Assembly: GCA_036489765.1 (NCBI GenBank)
Contig: DASXFE010000132.1
Coordinates: forward strand, 62,001 to 126,000
Source: DATARH01 sp036489765
Lineage (GTDB): Bacteria > Pseudomonadota > Alphaproteobacteria > ATCC43930 > CGMCC-115725
Length of the DNA stretch: 64,000 nucleotides
Reading direction: 5' to 3'
Below the pieces are notes generated by a model, which worked only from the letters and a program-made list of their open reading frames with translations, was not told the origin of the DNA and did no database searches. Positions 42,933-50,828 of this stretch are shown here, one piece after another. Every line of letters starts with the position of its first letter. Position 1 is the first letter of the stretch. A program made the position numbers and the translations under genes.

Positions 42933-43032
42933 GCCGCTGCCTTCACCCTCCGCGGCGGAACCTCGACAGGTGGGCCGCGATTCACCATCAGACACGGGGA
43001 CGGCCCCGGTCCTTGGCGAGAGAGGTGGCGGG

Positions 43033-43224
43033 ATGCCCGCGAAATCACAGGCACAGCAGAAGGCGGCAGGCGCGGCTCTGTCGGCCAAGCGCGACGAGCG
43101 CAAGGTCGCCAGCCTCAAGGGCGCGTCGAAGTCGATGTACAAATCGATGAGCGAAAAACAGCTCGACGATTTCGCATCGACCAAGCGCAAGGGCAAACCG
43201 CAGCACGCCGCGAAATCGTCCTGA
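43033..43224 (+). CDS. DUF3008-family small basic protein
   Basis: A 63-residue basic protein. The start MPAKSQAQQKAAGAALSAKR and the block LKGASKSMYKSMSEKQLDDFA followed by KRKGKP match the DUF3008 family, found widely in proteobacteria and often linked to general stress. ATG 43033 has GAGAGG-GG upstream. No clear operon partner. Confidence 0.8.
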   Translation: MPAKSQAQQKAAGAALSAKRDERKVASLKGASKSMYKSMSEKQLDDFASTKRKGKPQHAAKSS

Positions 43225-43259
43225 CGCGCGAGCGGCGGCGCATCGCGAGTGGGGCGGCG

Positions 43260-44139
43260 ATGCGGCTTACCCGGCGCCATATGGTGCGCCTGGCCTTGGC
43301 GGCGTCATCGGCCGCGGTACTGCCGGCCTGGGCGGCGAGCGACGATCGCGCTGTGTTCTGGCAATTCGGCACGGGGGAGTCGGCGAGCACAATCTTCGGC
43401 TATGAGCGCATCGCAGCCTCGCTGGTCGCCGGTATCGTGGCAGAGGGGGAGAGGCGCGCGATCGCCGCGCAACGGCTGATCCAGGACTTTCCGGCGACGG
43501 TGGTGATGCCGCCGATGAAGATCGACCCCTCCTTGCCCCCGGTCGTCGGACAGCTCGACGCGAAGACGGCGGCGGCGTTCCGCACCGTCGTGCAGCAGAG
43601 CTTTGCGCGACTCGCGCCGACGGTCGAGCGGATGCCGGGGATCGAGGCGACGATCCTCATGATGGGGGAGGGACAGACACCGCCGAGCCCGACGGCGGGT
43701 GGCACGATCGCCGAGCGCGCGGTGCAGGCGGGGCGGCGGTCGATGGTGCTGATCTCCGACACCGAGCTGAAGGGCATGGTTTTCGCGCCCAACCTCGGCG
43801 CGCTCGACAAGCGTATCGGCCAGCACACGATCGCCTATATGCTGGATCTGCGTGCGAAGGGTGGACCGATCGGCCGCCAGTTCGAACAGCTTTATGGCGG
43901 CGCGGCGCGGTGCCGACATCCACAGCCTGTCCGAGGAACTGTCGCGGCGCGGCGCGACGCAGATGCTCCAGAGCGACGGGATCAAGTACCTGCTGGGCAG
44001 CCGCCTCGAGGCCGTGCTCAAAGGGAACGAGGCCGGGTCCGGCGCCTTTGTCCTGATGCCGCTGGAGATGCTGGTCGGCGACGACGGGATCGTCGCCGCG
44101 TTGCGGAAACGCGGAGACACGGTTTCTGCGGTGGCTTAA
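43260..44139 (+). pseudogene. TraB/GumN-like protein, interrupted by a frameshift
   Basis: Two frames together make one protein of about 292 residues. The first frame has an exported N-terminus (RRHMVRLALAASSAAVLPAWAA), then AVFWQFGTGESAS and a long helical part to GRQFEQLYG. It then loses homology. The +1 frame continues directly with RRGADIHSLSEELSRRGATQ and ends with a TraB-like GAFVLMPLEMLVGDDGIVAALRKRGDTV. The shift lies in a GGCGGCGCGGCGCGG run near 43896-43912; removing one G restores the frame. It may be a true mutation or a sequencing error in that run. TraB/GumN proteins are poorly understood metal-dependent hydrolase-like proteins. Confidence 0.65.
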
Positions 44140-44212
44140 GCTCCCCCGGCTCGTTGATCCCTCCCCTTGATCGAGAGGGGAGACTTCCCTCGCCCATGCC
44201 CGGAGCCCGCAC

Positions 44213-45292
44213 ATGCCCGTGGAGATGATCGGCTGGATCGCCCCGCGGGTGTCGTCGGAAATCATCCCGCCCGAGGGGCCGCCCTTCGACGCCGAGGTCG
44301 TTGCCGAGACCGCGCGCATCCACGAGGGCGCCGGCTTCGATCGCGTGCTGATCGGGTATTACTCGGACGCGCCCGACGGGTTCCTCGTCGGCGCCCAGGC
44401 CGCGTTTGTCACCACGCGGCTGGGGTTCCTCCTGGCGCACCGCCCGGGCTTCGTCGCGCCGCCGGTCGCGGCGCGAAAGCTGGCAACGCTCGACCAGCTT
44501 TGCGGCAGCCGGCTCGCCGTCCACATCATCTCCGGCGGCAGCGACGCCGATCAGGCGAAGGACGGCGACTGGACCGATTCCGAAACACGGTATCGCCGCT
44601 CCGCCGAATATATCGGCCTCCTGCGACGCTGCTGGACCGAGCCCGGGCCGTTCGATCACGAGGGCGAGTTCTTCAAGACTCGCGCCACCCATTCCGACAT
44701 ACGCTGCCGGCAGGAGCCGCACATCCCGATCTATGGCGGCGGCGGGTCGGACGCGGCGATCCGCGCTCTCGCGCCCGGCGTCGACGTCTACATGCTGTGG
44801 GGCGAGCCGCTCAAGGAAACCGCCGCCTTCATGGCCCGCGTGCGCGCGGCAGCGGCGCCATACGGCCGTACCCCGACCTTCAGCCTCTCGACCCGCCCGA
44901 TCCTCGGCCGCACCGAGGGCGAGGCCTGGGACCGCGCCCGCGGCATTCTCGACCGCATCCTCGCCCGACGCGGCGGCGCCGCGGCCCCGCAGCGACAGAA
45001 CGCCGGATCGAAGCGCCTTCTCGCGGCCGCCGCCGATGCCGAACTTCACGACACCTGCCTGTGGACCCCGCTCGCCGTCGCGACCGGTGCACAGGGCAAC
45101 TCGACCGCCCTCGTCGGCACTCCCGACACGGTCGCTCGCGCGATGCTCGAATATTACAAGCTCGGCGCCACCAGTCTCCTGATCCGCGGCTACGACCCCC
45201 GCCCCGACGCCGTGCAATACGGCAACGAGCTGATCCCGCGGCTACGGGAGCTCGTCGCGGCGCATGACCTGAAGAAACACGCCCTGCCCTAG
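44213..45292 (+). CDS. LLM-class flavin monooxygenase (SsuD-like)
   Basis: A 359-residue luciferase-like FMN monooxygenase. It has a GWIAPRVSSE start, AETARIHEGAGFDRVLIGYYSDAPD, the VHIISGGSDADQAKDGDW block characteristic of alkanesulfonate monooxygenases, and a C-terminal LVGTPDTVARAMLEYYKLGATSLLIRGYDP. SsuD releases sulfite from alkanesulfonates using FMNH2 from a reductase. No reductase gene is next to it. The stop overlaps that of the convergent exosortase gene (CTAG). Confidence 0.88.
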   Translation: MPVEMIGWIAPRVSSEIIPPEGPPFDAEVVAETARIHEGAGFDRVLIGYYSDAPDGFLVGAQAAFVTTRLGFLLAHRPGFVAPPVAARKLATLDQLCGSRLAVHIISGGSDADQAKDGDWTDSETRYRRSAEYIGLLRRCWTEPGPFDHEGEFFKTRATHSDIRCRQEPHIPIYGGGGSDAAIRALAPGVDVYMLWGEPLKETAAFMARVRAAAAPYGRTPTFSLSTRPILGRTEGEAWDRARGILDRILARRGGAAAPQRQNAGSKRLLAAAADAELHDTCLWTPLAVATGAQGNSTALVGTPDTVARAMLEYYKLGATSLLIRGYDPRPDAVQYGNELIPRLRELVAAHDLKKHALP

Positions 45293-46947
45293 GACCACAG
45301 TGCCCAGGCGCCGGTGATCAAGACCACAAGTGCGATCAGCGCGTTGGCGGTCATATGCGCGACGACCGCATCGGCAAGCTTGCCGCGCCGATATTGCGCG
45401 AGGGCAAACGCCATACCCGCCGCGGTTCCGGCCATCCACCTGCCATGCAGCAGTCCAAAGGCAACGGAGGACAGCACGAACGCGATCCAGTTGAACCGTT
45501 CCGCCGCCTCTCCTTCGAATTCGGCAGCCGTCAGGCGCCGAAGCAGATAGCCGCGAAAGGCCATCTCCTCGACCAGCGGCACGACGAATATCGACCCGAC
45601 CACCCGGAAGCCGAGCCAGATGGCCCGCTCGCCGCCGCCGAGCCCAGCGACCGCCGCACCCGTGGCCGCGCCGTCGGCCGCGCCGCCCAACCCCAGCGAG
45701 ATGACGAACACGGCGCCGCCGATGCCGACGGAAAGCCACGACCAGCTCCAATCCCACATCCTGTAGACCCGAAAGGACGCGAGCAGCACGCCCGCCACGA
45801 TCAAGACCCGCAACGGGTAGAGGCGGTCGAAGCCGTCCGAGAAAGCCCTGGTGACCATCATCGATCCGACGAGCACCAGAAACGGCATCAGCAATGCCGT
45901 GGCGTTCGGATTGATCTCGTGCCGAACCGCCACGCGGCGCCGAGCCGCGAAAAACCGCATTCGATGGGTGATCCCTACCATGGCCAAGGCCACGGCGAGG
46001 AACCCGATCCACCCGGCCTGCGAATGGAACGCCCCCGCGGAAAGCTGTCGGGAAAAGGAGCTTCCGATGATGACCAGGCCGACGATGCGCAGGACATTGA
46101 CCAGCCAGACCGCCGTCACGGCGATCGGAAACAGCAGGAGCGCCTCGGGAAAGCGGATGCGCTCGCGGAACAGCCACAGATAAATCGCGAGAAAGGTGAC
46201 GACCAGGGCGATCCCCTCGTACCCGGAGCATTGGGGCGCTATCTGGACCCGGAAACCGGGCGTCCCGAGAAGCAGCCGCGACGGCTCGGTAATCACGTCG
46301 GCATATACGAGCCGCAGCAGCCGGTCCGCGAGCACGAACGCCGCCGAACCCATCGGCCGCCAGAAGGCCTGAGCGACCTCGCCGCCGAGCCAGGCTGCCA
46401 TCGCCGCCCCAAACGCCGCCATCACCGTGAAGCGCTCGCCGGAGAGGAAGTTACCCCAGTAGCGATGGGGCGCGACCGCCAGGAACCACAGGGCGGCGGC
46501 GGCCGCCGCGAGGGCGATCCCGCCGCACAGGGCCCACCCGCCGCCCGGTCCTTTGGCACCCGGGGCTCCGCTGCCGAGGCCGGACCGCGCGACAAACGCG
46601 AAGAGGAGCACGACGGCGAGGCAATGCAGCAGCAGCCACGGCTGCCATCTATATCCGTCCGAGCATCGCCGCGCGTCGGCGAGCGTGGCGGCGAGGCGGG
46701 GCGCGAGCAGCAGAAAGAAGGCGCCGAAGAAGGCGGCGAGGATCCGCAACAGATCCGGGGCCGCCGCTTCGAGCCCGACCCACCAGTTATCGCTGGCCGA
46801 CATGACGGGGCTGTCGAAGCTGACGGTAAGGGCGACGCCCTCCGCGACAAGCCCCCCCGCCATGGCGCACCAGCGAACCGCCACCCCGCGCCCGGGGCCA
46901 AACACGGGCGCCTCGGAATGTGCTTCAACCATCAGAAAACCGCGCAC
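45289..46947 (-). CDS. xrtE: Exosortase E / CPBP-protease fusion, PEID-CTERM system
   Basis: A 552-residue multi-pass membrane protein. The N-terminal part (about 1-340) is an exosortase with the catalytic cysteine in APQCSGYEG (Cys240), the arginine in NVLRIVG (Arg287) and the histidine in AFHSQAGW (His308). The C-terminal part (about 350-552) is a CPBP-type intramembrane protease with EEMAFRGYLLR (Glu460, Glu461, Arg465), HGRW (His501) and HMTAN (His531). This fusion is the known exosortase E of VPEID-CTERM systems. It should cleave the C-terminal signal of its target after export. The start is GTG 46947 or ATG 46932; neither has a strong ribosome site. Its probable target is the gene directly upstream. 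Confidence 0.93.
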   Translation of the reverse strand: MRGFLMVEAHSEAPVFGPGRGVAVRWCAMAGGLVAEGVALTVSFDSPVMSASDNWWVGLEAAAPDLLRILAAFFGAFFLLLAPRLAATLADARRCSDGYRWQPWLLLHCLAVVLLFAFVARSGLGSGAPGAKGPGGGWALCGGIALAAAAAALWFLAVAPHRYWGNFLSGERFTVMAAFGAAMAAWLGGEVAQAFWRPMGSAAFVLADRLLRLVYADVITEPSRLLLGTPGFRVQIAPQCSGYEGIALVVTFLAIYLWLFRERIRFPEALLLFPIAVTAVWLVNVLRIVGLVIIGSSFSRQLSAGAFHSQAGWIGFLAVALAMVGITHRMRFFAARRRVAVRHEINPNATALLMPFLVLVGSMMVTRAFSDGFDRLYPLRVLIVAGVLLASFRVYRMWDWSWSWLSVGIGGAVFVISLGLGGAADGAATGAAVAGLGGGERAIWLGFRVVGSIFVVPLVEEMAFRGYLLRRLTAAEFEGEAAERFNWIAFVLSSVAFGLLHGRWMAGTAAGMAFALAQYRRGKLADAVVAHMTANALIALVVLITGAWALWS

Positions 46948-46982
46948 CTGACACGACTATCCGCTGCTCCGATCCCCGCAAC

Positions 46983-47660
46983 TCAGGCGGAGGCCGCGGG
47001 CCGCCGCCGCCGCTCGGCCAACAAGGCGACTAGGCCGACAAGAAAGGCGATTGCCACGCCCCCTGCGCGGGCGTCGATTTCGGGCGCCGCCGTTGTCGAC
47101 GCGTCGACGCTCGCTCCGGCAACACCGGTTGTGTTGATGGTCAATACCTCGGTAATCGCGTACGGACCCGTCGTCGTCGTCGCAGCCGATTGGCTCTCCG
47201 CAAAGAGACTTGCCGTCGCGTTCAGCGAGGTGAGCAGTGTGTCGGTGCCGAACATCGTGTCCGAGTTGGACAGGTACGTGTTGAGGCTGACCGAGCCCAG
47301 GGAGCCGAAGCCATTTCCGCTGAGCTGGCTGAGGAACGCGGTTGCCCCAAGAGGAGAATCGAGGCCCGTGACCGAGGCTTCGATCGTCAAATTCCCCGGC
47401 GCAAGCGAGCTGAGGTTCAGCGAGCCGAGATCGATCGACAACGGATCGGTGGAGACGTTGTTGACTTGGATGTTTGTCGTGAAGGTTCCGAAGTTCTGCG
47501 TGCTGATCAGCGGATCGGCGCTGCCGGTCACGGTATAGGTGGCGTAACCCTGCTCGCTTAATCTGAGGCCAAGCATGAGGTCCGCAAACGCGGGCCTCAC
47601 GACTCCCAACGCAAGAAGAAATGCCAATAGGAAGAGACTGAGAACGCGGCCGGCGAACAT
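46983..47660 (-). CDS. PEID-CTERM sorting-signal protein, exosortase E substrate
   Basis: A 225-residue secreted protein. A signal peptide (SLFLLAFLLALGVVRPAFA) is followed by a Ser/Thr/Asn/Leu-rich beta body (SIDLGSLNLSSLAPGNLTI, NTYLSNSDTM). The C-terminus (residues 192-225) is a sorting signal: APEID, a hydrophobic helix GGVAIAFLVGLVALLA and an arginine cluster ERRRRP. This matches the VPEID-CTERM signal with Ala for Val. ATG 47658-47660 follows GAGAGGG. The exosortase gene starts about 36 bases downstream. The body is probably displayed on or released from the outer surface; its function is unknown. Confidence 0.88.
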   Translation of the reverse strand: MFAGRVLSLFLLAFLLALGVVRPAFADLMLGLRLSEQGYATYTVTGSADPLISTQNFGTFTTNIQVNNVSTDPLSIDLGSLNLSSLAPGNLTIEASVTGLDSPLGATAFLSQLSGNGFGSLGSVSLNTYLSNSDTMFGTDTLLTSLNATASLFAESQSAATTTTGPYAITEVLTINTTGVAGASVDASTTAAPEIDARAGGVAIAFLVGLVALLAERRRRPAASA

Positions 47661-48174
47661 TTACCCTCTCTTTCCAGAGCCGCCACTGGCGGAAGACCAG
47701 CCCGGTTCTTTACGGTCAAAGCGCGCCCTTGCGCCTTTGCCAGTACGGAATTCGAGGCAAATTGGGGTCTACGGGGACGTGCGATTCAACGTACCCGAAA
47801 TGCGTAGTACCAATCGCATTCTCGCGGTGCGCCGATTCATTAACTATTGCAACTCCGGCGGAGGCCGAACTCTTTTTGTTCAGCGGCCGACCGCTGCGCA
47901 GGTCCTCCAGACGGGCTCGGAAACTCTGACTCTCGGCGCCCTGGCGAACGATTGTCTTGCGCGAAGGGCCCGATCTCTTTCAGAACAGGCGAGCCCACCC
48001 GATAGCCGCCCCTATCCGAACCCGCTTTCTTTCGCAAGACCTTTCGCCATCATCCGAAAGGGCGAAGCGCTTTATTTTTGACCTCGCGGAATCGGAGCGC
48101 CCGAGTTGCCGACCCTACCCCTGCGGGGCTAGGCTTTGCCGAATCGCACCTGAACGCATCGGAAGGAAACCCCC
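47661..48174. other. Lower-GC intergenic stretch upstream of the PEID-CTERM gene
   Basis: About 510 bases between divergent genes. GC is lower than around it, notably at 47750-47880. Short frames on both strands look like chance (no family, biased composition). It must hold the promoters of the PEID-CTERM gene and of the SDR gene. I searched by eye for a sigma-54 type -24/-12 site, found in some PEP-CTERM loci, and saw none that fits. Confidence 0.55.
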
Positions 48175-49116
48175 ATGACCACCTTCGTCGCCGGCGGAAC
48201 AGGCTTTATCGGCCGCCGCCTCATTCCGCTTCTGGTCCAGCGCGGCGAGGAGATCGTCGTCATGGACATCAACCCGCAGACCGCCGACTACTCGGCCTAT
48301 GGCAAGCAGGTGCGGGTGGTGCGCGGCGATGTCAGCCAGTTCGACGATTTTCAGGCGCGGATCATCGAGGCGAAGCCCGATCGCGTGATCAACCTCGCCT
48401 ACTACATCGGCAGCGATCTGCCGCCGCGCGTCGCCTTCAAGCTCAACGTGCTCGGCATGGACAATTGCTTCGAGGCATCGCGGCTCGCCGGGGTCAACCG
48501 GGTGGTCTATGCGAGTTCGGTCGCCGTATCGGGCGAGCAGAAGAACTATGGCGAGCGGATGGTCGACGAGACCGACCACAAGCACGGCCACGTGCAATAC
48601 GCGATGCACAAGATCTTCAACGAGTGGCAGGCGCAGGACTATCGCGACAAGCACGGGATGGAGATCACGACGATCCGCCCGGCCAACGTCACCGGCCCCG
48701 ACAAGATCTTCGGCTCGGTAGACCACGTATTCATCGTGACGAGGCCGGCGCGCGGCGAGCCCGTCAGCATGCCCTACAAGGACGCGATGCGCGCGCCCGT
48801 CCATGTCGACGAGATCGCCGAGATCTTTGCCCGCGTCGCGATGAAGGACAAACCCGAGCACGCGATCTACAACACCGGCGGCCAGACTATCAGCCTCGGC
48901 GAGATCGCGGACATCGTGCGCGAGTTCATCCCCGACGCGCAGATCACCTTCGACCAGGATACGGGCGGGCGCGAGCGCAGCGGCAATTTCATGATCGACA
49001 ACTCGCGCGTGGTGACCGAGTTCGGCATCCAGTACCGCCCCTACCGCGAGCGCGTGCTGCAGATCATCAACGACGTGCGCGCGGAGCGCGGGTTGCCGCC
49101 GCTTACCGACCGGTAG
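48175..49116 (+). CDS. NAD-dependent epimerase/dehydratase (extended SDR)
   Basis: A 313-residue extended SDR. The cofactor motif is GGTGFIGRRL, followed by an aspartate-ended second strand (VVMDINPQ). Substrate-side blocks are NLAYYIGSDLPP, ASSVAVSGEQ and the Tyr-x3-Lys pair in QYAMHK, then RPANVTGPD and MRAPVHVDEIAEIF. Nucleotide-sugar epimerase is the usual label, but substrate cannot be read from sequence. It is separate from the galE/ugd/uxs island and lies alone between the exosortase locus and a toxin-antitoxin pair. Confidence 0.85.
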   Translation: MTTFVAGGTGFIGRRLIPLLVQRGEEIVVMDINPQTADYSAYGKQVRVVRGDVSQFDDFQARIIEAKPDRVINLAYYIGSDLPPRVAFKLNVLGMDNCFEASRLAGVNRVVYASSVAVSGEQKNYGERMVDETDHKHGHVQYAMHKIFNEWQAQDYRDKHGMEITTIRPANVTGPDKIFGSVDHVFIVTRPARGEPVSMPYKDAMRAPVHVDEIAEIFARVAMKDKPEHAIYNTGGQTISLGEIADIVREFIPDAQITFDQDTGGRERSGNFMIDNSRVVTEFGIQYRPYRERVLQIINDVRAERGLPPLTDR

Positions 49117-49119
49117 GGT

Positions 49120-49539
49120 TCACGCAGCCCAGGGGTCGATGACCGGGATGGGCAGGTCAGGGAAATGACGGGTGTTGCGCGTCGCCAAGGTGGCGCGACG
49201 CGTAACGGCGATGCCGGCAATCATCGAGTCGCGGAACTCCTGCGGGATGCCGGCGCGGCGGTAGCGGGCTGAGAGAATCGCCGCCTGCTGAGCCGCTGCC
49301 GCGTCGAGCGTCAGGATGCGGCCTTCGATCATCTCGTCCAGCACTTGGTCGAACGCCCGCTCGAGAAGTGAGCGGCGACGCCCTGGCGGGAGCAGCTCCA
49401 ATCCGAATCGGATCTCGAAGATGCTGACGGCCGTGGTCCAAATCGCCGCCGACGGCTGGCGGTTGAGCCAGTCGAAAACCCACCGATCCGGGTCGGGGCG
49501 CATGACGACCGACAGCACGTTCGTGTCGATCACGATCAT
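49120..49539 (-). CDS. vapC: VapC/FitB-type PIN-domain toxin
   Basis: A 139-residue PIN ribonuclease. The acidic site residues are in IDTNVLS (Asp5), in VSIFEIRFGLELLP (Glu) and in EFRDSMIAG (Asp), with ATRNTRHF near the end. The ATG at 49537-49539 overlaps the antitoxin stop (ATGA). It probably cleaves a tRNA or mRNA when freed from its antitoxin. The sequence resembles FitB more than classical VapC. Confidence 0.9.
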   Translation of the reverse strand: MIVIDTNVLSVVMRPDPDRWVFDWLNRQPSAAIWTTAVSIFEIRFGLELLPPGRRRSLLERAFDQVLDEMIEGRILTLDAAAAQQAAILSARYRRAGIPQEFRDSMIAGIAVTRRATLATRNTRHFPDLPIPVIDPWAA

Positions 49540-49784
49540 TCGTCAAATTTAGCCGGGCGGATGGGAAATCCCCGCATCTCCTGTATTTCGCCCTCCTTGA
49601 ACCCGACGTCTTTGAACAGCGATGCAATCCGGGTGCCGAGCCCACCGGAGGGGTGCCTGTCGACCGCTGCCGCGCGCAGAATGTCGCGCACCAGCTCTTC
49701 GAGGCTCATCCCATGTTTATGGGCGCACTCTGCCAACTGCGCTTTCACGTCTTCTTCCAAATTCCTCACTATCAATTGCGCCAT
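49536..49784 (-). CDS. vapB: VapB/FitA-type antitoxin
   Basis: An 82-residue protein with a ribbon-helix-helix N-terminus (MAQLIVRNLEEDVKAQLAE, then HGMSLEELVRDILR) and a flexible C-terminal arm that should wrap the toxin. ATG 49782-49784 follows a GAGGGAAG ribosome site; a longer in-frame start lies beyond the operator and is not used. A palindromic operator sits directly upstream. Confidence 0.87.
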   Translation of the reverse strand: MAQLIVRNLEEDVKAQLAECAHKHGMSLEELVRDILRAAAVDRHPSGGLGTRIASLFKDVGFKEGEIQEMRGFPIRPAKFDE

Positions 49785-49800
49785 TCTTCCCTCGGCGGCA

Positions 49801-49816
49801 GATATCATGATATCAT
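49801..49816 (-). promoter_or_regulatory. Palindromic operator / -10 region of the vapBC operon
   Basis: Two head-to-tail GATATCAT units span 49801-49816; ATGATATCAT at their centre (49807-49816) is a perfect palindrome. On the minus strand the site includes TATGAT, a good -10 hexamer, 17-33 bases before the vapB ATG. Binding of the RHH antitoxin here would block the promoter, the usual autoregulation of such modules. Confidence 0.6.
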
Positions 49817-49821
49817 AGCAT

Positions 49822-50004
49822 CTACCGCCGGAACAACGCCTCGGCGGCGCCGCCATGTTTCTTCTTCTCGGCGATTTCTGCCTCGACCCGCGCGATTTCG
49901 GTGCGCATCTCGGCGATGTATTCCTCGAGCTCGGCGATGCCCAAGAGGCTCAGGTCGCGCGGCTTCGGCTTTTGGCGCTGCGGCAACAAATCCTCTTCGT
50001 CCAT
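49822..50004 (-). CDS. DUF1192-family small protein
   Basis: A 60-residue protein starting MDEEDLLPQRQKPKPRDLS, then a coiled-coil LGIAELEEYIAEMRTEIARVEAEI and GGAAEALFRR at the end, the DUF1192 pattern of alphaproteobacteria. ATG 50002-50004 gives this start exactly. It is divergent from the TrcR-like regulator, an arrangement seen in other alphaproteobacteria. Function unknown. Confidence 0.85.
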   Translation of the reverse strand: MDEEDLLPQRQKPKPRDLSLLGIAELEEYIAEMRTEIARVEAEIAEKKKHGGAAEALFRR

Positions 50005-50117
50005 CCCTGCCTCCCCTCGTGCCGCTTCCCACCGGCGCATGTGAATATTATATCCACCCCATGCGATAATGCGTGAAGCGGTGCGCCCTGCGCCGCCGCC
50101 CGATCGGGAACACATTC

Positions 50118-50717
50118 ATGCCGACTCCGCTGATGCCTAAAGCGACCGCCGTCTGGCTGGTCGAGAACACCGCCCTCACCTTCGAGCAGATCGCCGAGTT
50201 TTGCGGGCTGCATGCGCTTGAGGTGCAAGCCATCGCCGACGGCGAGGTCGCAATCCAGATGCAGGGACTCGACCCCGTCGCCAACGGCCAGACCACCGCT
50301 GAAGAGATCGAGCTGTGCCAGGCCGACCCCGAGCGCAAATTGGCGCTGTCGCCGCAGGCGGTCCCGCAGCAATTCGTCAAGCACAGGGGCCCGCGCTACA
50401 CACCGATCGCCAAGCGCCAGGACAAGCCCGACGCGATCATGTACCTGCTGCGCAGCCATCCCGAGCTGTCGGACGCGCAGATCTCGAAGCTGATCGGCAC
50501 CACCAAGCCGACGATCAACGCGGTGCGCGACCGGACCCACTGGAACAGCCCCAACATCAAGCCGCGGCACCCGGTCGGCCTCGGCCTCTGCACGCTCGAC
50601 GAGCTCGACCAGGCGATCGCCCGCAGCCTGCGCGGCAAGCCGCGCCCGGCCTCGACCGACCCCGAGCCGATCTACGGCAACGACGAGGTGGAACCGGCGG
50701 AGGATTACGGCCGCTGA
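50118..50717 (+). CDS. TrcR-like (DUF1013) cell-cycle transcriptional regulator
   Basis: A 199-residue protein of the DUF1013 family, conserved in alphaproteobacteria. It has MPKATAVWLVENTALTFEQIAEFCGLHALEV, IADGEVA, PDAIMYLLRSHPELSDAQISKLIGTTKPTINAVRDRTHWNSPNIKPRHPVGLGLCT, with a helix-turn-helix in the ISKLIGTTKPTINAVRDR part. TrcR was linked to control of the cell-cycle regulator CtrA in Rickettsia and relatives. ATG 50118 is chosen over an in-frame start 15 codons upstream, which lacks family similarity. Confidence 0.9.
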   Translation: MPTPLMPKATAVWLVENTALTFEQIAEFCGLHALEVQAIADGEVAIQMQGLDPVANGQTTAEEIELCQADPERKLALSPQAVPQQFVKHRGPRYTPIAKRQDKPDAIMYLLRSHPELSDAQISKLIGTTKPTINAVRDRTHWNSPNIKPRHPVGLGLCTLDELDQAIARSLRGKPRPASTDPEPIYGNDEVEPAEDYGR

Positions 50718-50828
50718 TTCCTCCCGTATTCCCGCACGGTTAGCAGACACCCGCGACAATCCGCCGCGCTAGGCGTACCCTTCGTTGCGAGGCTGGGAAA
50801 CAGCCCGCAATGAACAGGGAGAAGCGTC

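Noticed and set aside
45355..47538. A 727-codon plus-strand frame
   Set aside because: Antisense to the exosortase and PEID-CTERM genes; low-complexity Arg/Asp/His composition.
47700..47800. Sigma-54 type promoter upstream of the PEID-CTERM gene
   Set aside because: A TGGCA is present on the minus strand but the -12 TTGC element is missing at the required spacing.
47575..48081. 168-codon plus-strand frame upstream of the SDR gene
   Set aside because: Its first part is antisense to the PEID-CTERM gene and the rest has no feature of a protein family.
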